DNA from: a virus
Strand: one strand, 5' to 3'
Length of the DNA stretch: 36,290 nt
IMG/VR virus record: IMGVR_UViG_3300035661_000181
Location: 1-36,290 of that record
The first letter of the stretch is position 1. Every line of letters starts with the position of its first letter. This document shows, one piece after another, positions 8,581 to 15,946 of the stretch. Under the pieces are notes generated by a model. The model had not been told where the DNA came from, searched no databases, and saw only the letters and a program-made list of their open reading frames with translations. The translations under genes and the position numbers were made by a program.

Positions 8581-8596
8581 GGGAGAGTTATCTCCC
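8581..8596 (+). terminator. short GC hairpin, weak terminator
   Basis: GGGAGA/TCTCCC with a GTTA tetraloop right after the SSB stop. Only two T follow, so it may be an attenuator or mRNA 3'-end stabiliser instead. Confidence 0.4.
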
Positions 8597-8604
8597 TTCA
8601 ATAT

Positions 8605-8678
8605 GGGGATGGTGGCGTAAATTACTAACGCACTTGTTTGTGATGCAAGTTAATGTGGGTTATACAACCATCATCCCC
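8605..8678 (+). tRNA. tRNA-His (GTG)
   Basis: The acceptor stem GGGATGG/TCATCCC pairs fully, with an extra G-1 (8605) opposite C73 (8678), the hallmark of tRNA-His. D-stem GCG/CGC; anticodon arm CTTGT-TTGTGAT-GCAAG gives anticodon GTG. The T-arm is atypical: TGGGTTATACAACCA has only 3-5 pairs and no TTCRANY loop. CCA is not encoded. It could be functional or beginning to decay. Confidence 0.7.
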
Positions 8679-8720
8679 TTTCAATTTTCCTTTTATAATT
8701 TTTAGAGGGGGACGGTATAT

Positions 8721-8897
8721 TTGCGACAGACATTTGTTGAAGATTTCGGGATTAATTATGTTCCTCACATTCTTCCATGCGGAGAAGAGATTAATGCGGA
8801 TGGGAAAATACATGAGTGTTGCAGAACAGTTTGCCCAAAGAAAACTATAAAGCAAATTGAGAAATGTTTCTCCATGTACAAGGATGAAGAGTATTAA
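8721..8897 (+). CDS. small Cys-rich protein
   Basis: A 58-aa ORF from TTG with GAGGGGG about 10 nt upstream. Four Cys in the second half (ECCRTVC and KCF, with PCG earlier) suggest a small metal-binding or disulfide-stabilised fold. No family recognised. From 8898 to 9036 I see no credible gene. Confidence 0.5.
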   Translation: MRQTFVEDFGINYVPHILPCGEEINADGKIHECCRTVCPKKTIKQIEKCFSMYKDEEY

Positions 8898-9036
8898 ACA
8901 ATACTAGCGTGTGGTGTAATGGAAACATGTCAGCCAATCATAATTCAATAATCCTCTACCGCTGTGTAATACCATACATACCGTGAAAGAAATTTTGCGG
9001 GATAAAATTTAAGGGGATGATTCCAATGGGATTGGG

Positions 9037-9141
9037 GTGTATTTATTATTAGGAATAGTAGTAATAGCATTTACAGTCGCAATACTCGTTGGAGTGATAG
9101 CATTAATGTTTCACGTTGAAGAAAAGAAGTGGAACCAATAG
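9037..9141 (+). CDS. single-TM mini-protein, start uncertain
   Basis: 34 codons from GTG encoding one transmembrane helix (LLLGIVVIAFTVAILVGVIALMF) with a charged tail (EEKKW). An ATG at 9026 behind AAGGGG is out of frame by one base at a GGGG run, so the gene may be frameshifted or the sequence may miss a base. Confidence 0.4.
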   Translation: MYLLLGIVVIAFTVAILVGVIALMFHVEEKKWNQ

Positions 9142-9180
9142 AATATTATCACCATAGTTTAATAGCCTTTGGAAAGAATT

Positions 9181-9214
9181 CTCCCACCTCTATGCATTAT
9201 CATAGTGGTGGGAG
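9181..9214 (+). terminator. strong hairpin before tRNA-Pro
   Basis: A 14-bp stem with one T-T mismatch: CTCCCACC...CTATG, 6-nt loop CATTAT, then CATAG...GGTGGGAG. A run of six T begins 8 nt later. It could be a terminator or an RNase III/RNase P processing signal for the tRNA 20 nt downstream. Confidence 0.5.
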
Positions 9215-9234
9215 TACGCCACATTTTTTATTAT

Positions 9235-9312
9235 CTGGATGTAGCTCAGTTTGGTCAGAGTCCTCGCTTTGGAAGCGAGTTGTCGCAAGTTCAACTCTTG
9301 CCATCCAGACCA
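9235..9312 (+). tRNA. tRNA-Pro (TGG)
   Basis: Cloverleaf: acceptor CTGGATG/CATCCAG, TA at 8-9, D-arm starting GCTC, anticodon arm CTCGC-TTTGGAA-GCGAG (anticodon TGG), T-arm containing GTTCAACTC, discriminator A and encoded CCA. It stands apart from the main tRNA cluster. Confidence 0.9.
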
Positions 9313-9331
9313 TATATATCCAAATAAAATG

Positions 9332-9430
9332 ATGAATAATTATGTTAGAATTAGAATTAGTAAAGAAGTTGTATATGAGGTATTAAAATCCTCCGAAAAT
9401 GAAATGGAAAAGTTAAAAAGATTATACTAA
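9332..9430 (+). CDS. tiny charged peptide ORF
   Basis: 32 codons just after tRNA-Pro (MNNYVRIRISKEVVYEVLK...). It reads like a beta-strand followed by a charged helix. No clear RBS, so it is marginal. Confidence 0.3.
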   Translation: MNNYVRIRISKEVVYEVLKSSENEMEKLKRLY

Positions 9431-9459
9431 ATTGGAGTGTAAAATAGGAGGATGCGACA

Positions 9460-9621
9460 ATGACCCCAGAGCAAAATAAAGCAATTGTAGAGTTATTTTG
9501 GAGTTTAGGTGAGTTACCACCAGGAGATGAATATGATAGTTTCAATGGAAGATGCGACGAGATTTATGAAACTTGGGCGAAAGTATCTTCAATTGAAGAT
9601 GCCGATGAAACTAAACAATGA
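9460..9621 (+). CDS. small acidic protein, unknown function
   Basis: A 53-aa ORF behind a strong AGGAGG, 8 nt before ATG. Acidic and helical (MTPEQNKAIVELFWSLGELP...), with a GRCDEIYETWAKV segment. No family recognised. It is one of a run of very small genes leading to the J-domain and vWA genes. Confidence 0.6.
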   Translation: MTPEQNKAIVELFWSLGELPPGDEYDSFNGRCDEIYETWAKVSSIEDADETKQ

Positions 9622-9709
9622 AAAGGGTATTCATCATTACCCCTACATTAGAGTAATACCAAATTACCACGACGTAGCTGAAAGCCCCTACTTTGAAGAA
9701 CGGAGTTGA
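9605..9709 (+). CDS. small ORF overlapping upstream gene
   Basis: 34 codons starting 17 nt inside the previous gene in another frame (MKLNNEKGIHHYPYIRVIP...). Aromatic/His-rich N-terminus. It fills the gap to the next gene exactly, but the RBS is weak. Confidence 0.35.
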   Translation: MKLNNEKGIHHYPYIRVIPNYHDVAESPYFEERS

Positions 9710-9716
9710 AATAAAT

Positions 9717-9955
9717 ATGGCACTTACTGTTGAAATTATTCTTGGAATGAAGTTGCCGGGAGAGTTATTTACTCCCCCCCCCCCGACAATGTGAAAAATG
9801 AATATAGGGAATTAGCAAAGAAGTTTCATCCCGACGTTATAAAAGATGGACGCGCAATGGTTAAAATCAATGAGCTATATCAAAAAGCACATGAACAAAT
9901 AGTGGCGGGAAAATGGGAATTGCCAAACATTCTAATGATAAAAGGGAGGATGTAA
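9717..9955 (+). pseudogene. J-domain protein, frameshifted at poly-C tract
   Basis: The ATG frame runs 25 codons into eleven consecutive C (9774-9784) and stops at TGA 9792. From 9785 another frame reads DNVKNEYRELAKKFHPDV..., which contains the J-domain HPD signature, and ends at 9955, 3 nt before the vWA gene. One added C (or two fewer) would give one ORF of about 79 aa. J-domains stimulate Hsp70/DnaK ATPase. It could be phase-variable by C-tract slippage, ribosomally frameshifted, truly broken, or a homopolymer sequencing error. Confidence 0.75.
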
Positions 9956-9958
9956 CTA

Positions 9959-10903
9959 ATGGGTGGAGGACGTTGGAGCAGTAAAGATTGGATAGTTTAT
10001 TATACAGCGCGAGCATATAATAGTGCATCAACCACTACAGTAGACATTTATACCTCACGTACTGCAAAGGATGTTAAGGATAGTGGGCTTGACCCAAAAG
10101 GAGTTAAACTCCGCGAGTCTTGTGATTCTGCTGATAATCCCGAATCAACCGCAATTATTATCGCCCTTGATGTAACTGGTTCAATGGGAATCATTGCCGA
10201 TGTAATGGCGAGAAAAGGATTGCCTGTTTTAGTAAGTGAGGTGTATAACCGCAAGCCTGTGACCGACCCAGCTATTATGTGCATGGCAGTTGGCGATGCC
10301 GAAGCAGGAGATATCATGCCTTTGCAGGTTACTCAGTTTGAATCTGCCACTGAAAAGATTGCTAACCAGATGACCTCAATTTGGCTTGAAGGTCGTGGTG
10401 GTGGGAATAAATATGAATCTTATATTCTTCCTTGGTATTTTGCCGCGATGCACACTAAGATTGACTGCCTGGATAAGCGCGGGAAGAAAGGTTATCTCTT
10501 TACCATAGGAGATGAAGCACCAACCCCTTATCTCAGAGCGCAGGACATTGAGCGCGTTTTGGGGTATCGTCCACAGCAGGACATGATTATGGTGGATGAA
10601 CTTTTCACAATGGTAGACCACATGTATAATGTGTTCCACATCATTGTTGAAGAGGGCGGATGCGGAACAAGCAGTTACACCAAAGATGGTTGGAACAAAG
10701 TTCTTGGACAACGTGCCATTCCTTTGTCCGACCACACAAAATTAGGTGAAGTCATTATCAGCACCATTCAAGTTTGTGAAGGTGAGAATATTGATGTAGT
10801 TACCAAAAGTTGGGATGGTAGTACGGGACTTGTCGTTGCTAATTCTCTTAAAGGATTGTCTAGCATAACTTCAGCTAAAGATGGATTGGTAACTTTTGAT
10901 TAA
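9959..10903 (+). CDS. von Willebrand factor A domain protein
   Basis: A 314-aa vWA-fold protein. IIIALDVTGSMG (about residues 66-77) is the MIDAS metal-ion site (DxSxS with Thr73 in place of the first Ser). A Gly-rich segment (LEGRGGGNKYE) and GYLFTIGDEAP later fit the second MIDAS region. No signal peptide or TM segment, so it is cytoplasmic. AGGGAGG lies 8 nt before ATG. It directly follows the J-domain gene, suggesting a chaperone-linked or assembly role, which is inference. Confidence 0.8.
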   Translation: MGGGRWSSKDWIVYYTARAYNSASTTTVDIYTSRTAKDVKDSGLDPKGVKLRESCDSADNPESTAIIIALDVTGSMGIIADVMARKGLPVLVSEVYNRKPVTDPAIMCMAVGDAEAGDIMPLQVTQFESATEKIANQMTSIWLEGRGGGNKYESYILPWYFAAMHTKIDCLDKRGKKGYLFTIGDEAPTPYLRAQDIERVLGYRPQQDMIMVDELFTMVDHMYNVFHIIVEEGGCGTSSYTKDGWNKVLGQRAIPLSDHTKLGEVIISTIQVCEGENIDVVTKSWDGSTGLVVANSLKGLSSITSAKDGLVTFD

Positions 10904-11010
10904 AGGATATAGGGAAACACCTCCTACGACATATTAGTAGATGGTAATTACTCCAGCGAAAAATAAAGTTGAAAAATATATGTAGTATTTAAGAAAGGTG
11001 GTAATATTAA

Positions 11011-12222
11011 ATGATTAAAGCAGTTATCGGAGCCAACTACGGCGATGAGGGAAAAGGATTGATGACAGACTATTTCGCCGCCCAAAGCAACAGAGCATTA
11101 GTAGTAAGATTTAATGGCGGAGCGCAAGCTAGTCATACCGTTGTTACCCCAGAGGGATTCCGCCATGCTTTTAGTCATATTTCTTCAGGCACTTATGCAG
11201 GAGTTCCCACACTTCTTAGTAAACATTTTATTATTAATCCTATGCTTTTTCGTAAAGAAATTGATATTTTGGGACGTAAAATGACCCTTCCTGACATATG
11301 GGTTGATGAGCGTTGTATTGTAACTACTCCTTATGAAATGTTATTGAACCAGATTATTGAAGAAATGCGCGGGAAATATAGACATGGAAGTTGTGGTGTT
11401 GGGATAAATGAAACCGTTAACCGTGACTTGAAATATAGTATTCGTGCAGTTGATTTTTATAATGAGGATTATATGTTGGATGTATTGTATGAACTGCGCA
11501 AGAATTATATTTTAGATAGATTAGATTCATTAGGATTTAAGTTCATACCTACTGACTATCTAAAGATTCTCTCTAGTGAAAGAATTATCCATGCATATAT
11601 GGAAGATATTAGATTCTTTAAACATAACACCTGCCTCATTAATACCGGAAAAATTAGACCTCTTACAGATATTTTTGATGATGTTATTTTTGAAGGCGCA
11701 CAAGGATTGGAATTAGACCAGAACAGTATGAACTTCCCTCATGTCACTCGCTCAAATACAGGACTAAAAAATATTGTGGATATTGTGCAGGAAAATTGTA
11801 TGAAAGGAAAAATTGACGTAACCTATGTTAGCAGATGGTACGTCACGAAACATGGAGCAGGAAATTTTCCGAATGAAATAGCCAAGAAGGATTTGTCCAC
11901 AAAAATTATCGACCTCACCAATGTTCCTAATTCCTATCAAGGGGGCATACGTTATGGATTGCTAGATGTGGATAGACTGCGTGATAATATCACAAATGAC
12001 CTGATACATGGAAACACCGGTGAAGTTAATCTAGCAATAACATGCTTAGACCAATTAGGCTTATCTCCTGTTATTCCGATTGTGTTTGGTGGGGCCAGAA
12101 AACTATGTGGGACTAACGCATTAGAAGGATTTTTCCGCAGACTAATGAATATAAATAAATTATTCATCAGCGATGGAATGACTAGGGAAACAATAAGGGT
12201 TATTGACAATAGTATTAAATAG
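11011..12222 (+). CDS. PurA/PurZ-family adenylosuccinate synthetase
   Basis: A 403-aa GTPase-fold ligase of the PurA superfamily, which joins aspartate to a purine nucleotide (IMP in PurA; dGMP in phage PurZ, giving 2-aminoadenine DNA). Seen: P-loop GANYGDEGKG with Asp12, GGAQASHT with His42, FEGAQGLELDQ, VTRSNT, and HGAGNFPNE. The Arg-rich GRRRRTGW loop of bacterial PurA is absent; SYQGGIRYGLLD replaces it (about residues 308-319), which resembles the phage branch as I recall it. The catalytic Asp is kept, whereas described PurZ enzymes carry Ser, so substrate specificity is open. AAGAAAGGTGG precedes the ATG. Confidence 0.88.
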   Translation: MIKAVIGANYGDEGKGLMTDYFAAQSNRALVVRFNGGAQASHTVVTPEGFRHAFSHISSGTYAGVPTLLSKHFIINPMLFRKEIDILGRKMTLPDIWVDERCIVTTPYEMLLNQIIEEMRGKYRHGSCGVGINETVNRDLKYSIRAVDFYNEDYMLDVLYELRKNYILDRLDSLGFKFIPTDYLKILSSERIIHAYMEDIRFFKHNTCLINTGKIRPLTDIFDDVIFEGAQGLELDQNSMNFPHVTRSNTGLKNIVDIVQENCMKGKIDVTYVSRWYVTKHGAGNFPNEIAKKDLSTKIIDLTNVPNSYQGGIRYGLLDVDRLRDNITNDLIHGNTGEVNLAITCLDQLGLSPVIPIVFGGARKLCGTNALEGFFRRLMNINKLFISDGMTRETIRVIDNSIK

Positions 12223-12231
12223 CTATATAAT
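12203..12231 (+). promoter_or_regulatory. consensus promoter for structural-like genes
   Basis: TTGACA at 12203-12208, exactly 17 bp, TATAAT at 12226-12231. It overlaps the end of the PurA-like gene and leaves a leader of about 115 nt before the 12355 gene. Confidence 0.8.
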
Positions 12232-12354
12232 AGATATGATATAAGCCTTTATGATGAAATTAATTATAGTAACATAGACGAAACCAACTGTTTTAATAGT
12301 GGTATGAATATAGTTTTAGCCGTGTTAATTGTCAATTAGAGGAGGAATTTTTTT

Positions 12355-12774
12355 ATGGCGTTTATTCATCTATACCAGGGAAACCCTACATCAGGTGGAA
12401 CAGATGGAACATTAGTTTCTGAGTCTGGAACTTATATAAATGCCATAAATACTACCCTATTAAATGCTTCTAATTTAGAAGTTGGTACGTGGCAGAAACT
12501 TGCAATACGCTGTGATAATAACTATGCTACCTCCGGAAATGTAACAATCGCCCCTGTTGGGACAAGTGCTTCTGATTGGCAATTTGCTCCTGACAACTCT
12601 GGCTCACCTGGGGTAGCACAAGGCTGGGGAAATCCACTAGTTATCAGTACTCAAGTATCAACCACTAATACTATTTTTTGGGTACAAGCAAAAACTACTG
12701 TTACTGACACCGTACCTGTCAGTGATAAAAACGTAAGTATAAATTTTTCTGCCAACATAATGGCAACTAATTAG
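12355..12774 (+). CDS. probable virion surface protein
   Basis: A 139-aa protein rich in Thr/Ser/Gly/Asn with alternating hydrophobics, typical of beta-sandwich decoration or appendage proteins (TSGNVTIAPVGTSASDWQFAPDNSGSPG). No Cys-rich or catalytic motif. AGGAGG lies 11 nt upstream. First gene behind a consensus promoter, followed by similar proteins. Placement on capsid, tail or fibre cannot be told. Confidence 0.55.
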   Translation: MAFIHLYQGNPTSGGTDGTLVSESGTYINAINTTLLNASNLEVGTWQKLAIRCDNNYATSGNVTIAPVGTSASDWQFAPDNSGSPGVAQGWGNPLVISTQVSTTNTIFWVQAKTTVTDTVPVSDKNVSINFSANIMATN

Positions 12775-12786
12775 GGAGTGATATAA

Positions 12787-13080
12787 ATGGCTACAACCCC
12801 AGGAAGTAAAGTCGGGGCGATACAAAGCGTAGCAAATAACGCTGTGTTAACGATACAACCCGCAGGACAAGCTGAATATACCATCCATAACATTCACTAT
12901 GGAGGTGCGGTTCAGTTGATATTCACAGATGGAACCAATACCATTAACTCCCTCTCTGATTCGTCAGCAGGGGGAATGTTTGGCTATAACTTTAATGTAA
13001 CGAACGCTCTATATCTTACTATTAAAAATGTGAGTGGAGGAACAATCCTTATTGGTTTTGATGGAGTGATAACTGCATGA
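12787..13080 (+). CDS. small beta-rich virion-type protein
   Basis: A 97-aa protein with a repeated beta pattern (VLTIQPAGQAEYTIHNIHYGG, ALYLTIKNVSGGTILIGFDGVI). Small phage proteins of this type are usually capsid or tail surface components. The stop overlaps the next start (GCATGA), indicating translational coupling. Confidence 0.55.
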   Translation: MATTPGSKVGAIQSVANNAVLTIQPAGQAEYTIHNIHYGGAVQLIFTDGTNTINSLSDSSAGGMFGYNFNVTNALYLTIKNVSGGTILIGFDGVITA

Positions 13081-13304
13081 AATATATAATCAATAATCCA
13101 AATTTCGGGGAAATAAAACTAGAAGAAATAGGACAACCAGAAGTATTAGATAGACATTTAAGAGAAAAATGCGCAAATATATTAAGCTGGTCTTTCAATT
13201 TCATAGATAAGATATTTGAGATTGAGTTAGTGGAATTGTCGGAGGATGAGGAAGTAGTTTTAAGTTTTTATGGAGAGTTGATAGCACAGGGTGATGAGGA
13301 GTGA
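13077..13304 (+). CDS. small acidic protein, unknown function
   Basis: A 75-aa acidic protein (pattern IIN-NFGEIKLEEIG, later VELSEDEEVVLSFYGELIAQGDEE). It overlaps its neighbours on both sides by 3-4 nt, so it is co-translated with the putative surface proteins. It could be an assembly chaperone or spacer protein; no family recognised. Confidence 0.55.
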   Translation: MKYIINNPNFGEIKLEEIGQPEVLDRHLREKCANILSWSFNFIDKIFEIELVELSEDEEVVLSFYGELIAQGDEE

Positions 13305-14113
13305 GTAAGTTAATAGGACTGCCCGATAAAGCTACTCATGGAAATGCTAAGTCTGTTAACTTCACTTATGGTACTCAACAAGAATCATATTATCCAGGCT
13401 CTCCTATCTCTATTCCTACATCTGAGCCGGGGACTTCACAAGTCAGTTTTACTGTTTCTGCCGCAAACTTAATTACATTAAGTGGAAGTGGGATATCAGA
13501 TATTTCCTGGTTACACTATCCTTATGTGTTTGTTGGAGGGACAACTTCTGGCGTAAGTGTTACCATTAGTTATAGAGTATTAATAAATGGGGTAAGTGTT
13601 AATACTGGAACCTTCGCATCTGGAACAACCACATACTGGACAGCAAGTATATTTAGGAATAATGCCGTTGGTGTATTTGCCGGGGATGTTGTCGAAGTAA
13701 GATTTTGGGCGGACTCAACGGGAATATCAATAACTTATCAGGGGATGCAGATTCATCCGTGGGGGGTAACGATAGGGAAAAAGCTGAATTGGGCGGATAA
13801 TGTAGTTATAGTTGTAGGAAATTATTGGTCTTTAGTTGGAGGAGTCAGTCCAACTAAAAATGGAAGCGGCTCGATTACGTATTTTACAGGAAGTTATGCG
13901 GGAAATAGAGCAATACGGTTGTATTATAGTAACACTCATAGCTTTCAATCCTTAAAAATTGACCCTCTTGTTAATGGATTTGCCCCTATGTCTGGAGGAA
14001 TTGGTTATCCTGTTAGTTCATTTTTAATAGCATTGAATAGTTCAGGGGCTAATCCATATTATTCCCCCTTCCCTGTTATTACATCTTTGTCATGGACTCC
14101 TGTTCAACTTTAG
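13301..14113 (+). CDS. putative receptor-binding/appendage protein, copy 1
   Basis: A 270-aa protein from GTG overlapping the upstream TGA. All-beta composition (Ser/Thr/Gly/Val), no TM segment. It is a clear paralogue of the next gene: both start with a K-L-x-G-x-x-D-K-A motif, share YPGSPxxIPTxEPG and a VRFWA segment, and end SWTPxQL. The middle has diverged most, as expected for a ligand-binding face. Probable host-binding or virion surface protein; the exact organelle is unknown. Confidence 0.6.
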   Translation: MSKLIGLPDKATHGNAKSVNFTYGTQQESYYPGSPISIPTSEPGTSQVSFTVSAANLITLSGSGISDISWLHYPYVFVGGTTSGVSVTISYRVLINGVSVNTGTFASGTTTYWTASIFRNNAVGVFAGDVVEVRFWADSTGISITYQGMQIHPWGVTIGKKLNWADNVVIVVGNYWSLVGGVSPTKNGSGSITYFTGSYAGNRAIRLYYSNTHSFQSLKIDPLVNGFAPMSGGIGYPVSSFLIALNSSGANPYYSPFPVITSLSWTPVQL

Positions 14114-14123
14114 GAGGGATATT

Positions 14124-14927
14124 ATGGGAAAATTATTAGGGATTGCAGATAAAGCGCAGTACTCTAACCGAAAGAGTGTTTCATTAACTTACGGAAGTTA
14201 TGTAGAATCTTCTTATCCAGGTTCCCCAGTAGCTATTCCTACTACCGAGCCGGGAGTGTCACAGTTAAGTATTACTATAGATAACTCTATGCTTGTTACT
14301 GCATCTTCCGCTGATATAATTTTTTCGCAAATGGCATATATAGTGTGCGCTTTAAATAACACAGCAGGAAGTACTATTACATGTTATTGGAGAGTATTAA
14401 AAAACGGTGTAAGTCTATTTACTAATAATAGTACTGTCCCTTCCGCGCAGTTTACTTCTCCTTATACTATAAGTACTACTTGCGTAGCGGGGGATGTTTT
14501 TGAAGTTAGATTTTGGGCATCTGCTGTCGGATTGAATTTAGTGTACCATTCATTACAAGTTCATCCGTGGCAAATTCTCCTTGCTTCAAAACCAACGTAC
14601 TGCGACAATGTTGTAATAGTTACATCTGCCACTGAAATAACTTTAAGTGGAGCTAATCCTGGAAAAGTGTCGGGAACAAGTAGTGCAATTTCTGGTTTAT
14701 TGAGTACCTCCGCAGGAACTAGAAACTTTTTTATAGATAAAGCAATTAATGCAATAATTACCGGAGTTAAGTTTGACCCCGCAGTTCATGGATTTTATCC
14801 TAATAATGTTAGTTGGTCTACTCCTGCGCTATTACGCAATGGGACATATACTTCCGCCACTTACAATCCATATTACTGCTCGTTATCTAAATTAACTTCT
14901 ATTTCATGGACTCCTTTACAACTGTGA
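14124..14927 (+). CDS. putative receptor-binding/appendage protein, copy 2
   Basis: A 267-aa paralogue of the preceding protein, in tandem after 10 nt, with AGGAGGG upstream. Same conserved ends (LLGIADKA at the start, SWTPLQL at the end) and same length, but most central residues differ. Arose by tandem duplication. May widen host range or form a hetero-oligomer with copy 1. Confidence 0.6.
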   Translation: MGKLLGIADKAQYSNRKSVSLTYGSYVESSYPGSPVAIPTTEPGVSQLSITIDNSMLVTASSADIIFSQMAYIVCALNNTAGSTITCYWRVLKNGVSLFTNNSTVPSAQFTSPYTISTTCVAGDVFEVRFWASAVGLNLVYHSLQVHPWQILLASKPTYCDNVVIVTSATEITLSGANPGKVSGTSSAISGLLSTSAGTRNFFIDKAINAIITGVKFDPAVHGFYPNNVSWSTPALLRNGTYTSATYNPYYCSLSKLTSISWTPLQL

Positions 14928-14939
14928 GGTGATTTAATT

Positions 14940-15320
14940 GTGAACTTAAACGACAAGGGACATTTCATGCAAAACGGACTCACAGATAGAGGACGCAGAT
15001 ATTTTTCTGAGGTTACAGAAACCGGAGGAAAAGTTTACCGTTTGCTATTACCAATTTCAATTAACTGTGATATAATTAGACATGTAATCATCTCAGTATC
15101 CATTACTTCTGATTTGGTAAGGAACTTAATAATACACACTTCAATATTAGCGGATGCTATCCGAAATGTTACAGTTAAAAGTGCTTTAATTTCAGGTAAT
15201 GTGGTAGAACTAACGTTTCAAATTACTTTGAATATGGGAGAAAACCACATTATCACTAAACAGGTGTCTGTTCCAGCTAATATAAGTATGATTGCAGGAG
15301 ACGAATTCATATTTATTTAA
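14940..15320 (+). CDS. phage protein of unknown function
   Basis: A 126-aa protein from GTG. It has an internal quasi-repeat of about 15 residues (CDIIRHVIISVSI, SDLVRNLIIHTSI, ADAIRNVTVKSAL), three copies of a beta-strand unit. Beta-rich, soluble. It lies between the duplicated surface proteins and the BppU-like gene, so a baseplate or fibre role is likely. Confidence 0.5.
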   Translation: MNLNDKGHFMQNGLTDRGRRYFSEVTETGGKVYRLLLPISINCDIIRHVIISVSITSDLVRNLIIHTSILADAIRNVTVKSALISGNVVELTFQITLNMGENHIITKQVSVPANISMIAGDEFIFI

Positions 15321-15361
15321 TGGAAAGGTATAATAGCAAGCATACAGAATGGAGTGATATT

Positions 15362-15664
15362 ATGATAATTGCGGGAGATTATGGAACTAAAATTATTGAT
15401 ACTATACTAGATGAGGACGGAAACGTTGTTCCATTAGGAAACGTTACTAGTGTTATTTTGAAGATTAGGAAACTAGGAGATACAATTTCTAAACAAGGCA
15501 CATGCACCGTTCTCGATGCTAACGCCGCGAAAGTACAGTATAAAACTGTGCAGGGAGATTTTCCTACTTCTGGTGTATATATTATTCAACATACTATCAC
15601 TTTCAATGATAACTCCAGTTTCAGTTCTGAACCTAAGAATGTAACAATAGGAGAATCAATATAA
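15362..15664 (+). CDS. BppU-like baseplate upper protein N-domain
   Basis: A 100-aa protein resembling the N-terminal domain of BppU-family proteins: DTILDEDGNVVPLGNVTSV, then a KIRK strand, VQYKTVQGDFPTSGVYIIQHTI and a final strand. Such domains anchor receptor-binding proteins to the baseplate. The ATG at 15362 has GGAGTGAT upstream; an in-frame ATG at 15320 overlaps the previous stop and would add 14 residues. Full BppU is longer, so this is a single-domain version. Confidence 0.55.
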   Translation: MIIAGDYGTKIIDTILDEDGNVVPLGNVTSVILKIRKLGDTISKQGTCTVLDANAAKVQYKTVQGDFPTSGVYIIQHTITFNDNSSFSSEPKNVTIGESI

Positions 15665-15723
15665 TTATGCACAATCATGCTCAGTCGTAATCATGTAGTA
15701 ATTAAAGTAAAACCGGGAGAATA

Positions 15724-15873
15724 ATGTACACATTTTTAGACGCACAAAAAGACAACGTTTCTTTCGGAGAAAAGAGTACAGGAAAAATCTGTACAAAATG
15801 CGGAAGATATAATATAGTTACGGGGATTAATTTCCCCTTTTTGGAGGATACCCCTTCCTTAAATGGTAGGTAA
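15724..15873 (+). CDS. small CxxC protein, uncertain
   Basis: A 49-aa ORF (MYTFLDAQKDNVSFGEK...) with one CTKC knuckle. GGGAGAATA precedes ATG, overlapping the stop of a 15-codon mini-ORF that starts at 15676. The terminator-like hairpin at 15822 lies within its last third, which argues against full-length transcription. Confidence 0.35.
   Translation: MYTFLDAQKDNVSFGEKSTGKICTKCGRYNIVTGINFPFLEDTPSLNGR
15822..15842 (+). terminator. rho-independent terminator
   Basis: GGGGA-TTAAT-TTCCCC followed by five T. Ends the structural-gene transcript before the tRNA region. Confidence 0.65.
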
Positions 15874-15936
15874 CAGATATTTAAAACTTGGGATACATGA
15901 TGAGCGTATGAGGTTCTATTCTTCTACCTATCCTCC
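15843..15936 (+). other. tRNA-like structured element
   Basis: An 8-bp closing stem GGAGGATA/TATCCTCC encloses GGTAG/CTACC and a possible anticodon-like arm CAGAT-ATTTAAA-ACTTG (one mismatch), plus a GATAC/GTAT-type arm. The acceptor resembles tRNA-Ser, but D- and T-arms do not fold canonically. It lies between a terminator and a promoter, so transcription is uncertain. Confidence 0.35.
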
Positions 15937-15946
15937 ATACATACTA

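Noticed and set aside
8905-8985. Possible tRNA (GTGTGGT/ACCATAC ends, TGT/ACA arm)
   Set aside because: The acceptor-like ends pair, but no anticodon arm or T-arm can be folded and CAGC/GCTG encloses 26 nt, so I do not call it.
9129-9332. 67-codon + strand open frame over tRNA-Pro
   Set aside because: It translates the tRNA gene itself and the hairpin before it; no RBS.
9774-9784. Programmed ribosomal frameshift at the C tract
   Set aside because: No slippery heptamer of the usual A/T kind and no clear stimulatory pseudoknot; phase variation or sequence error fits better.
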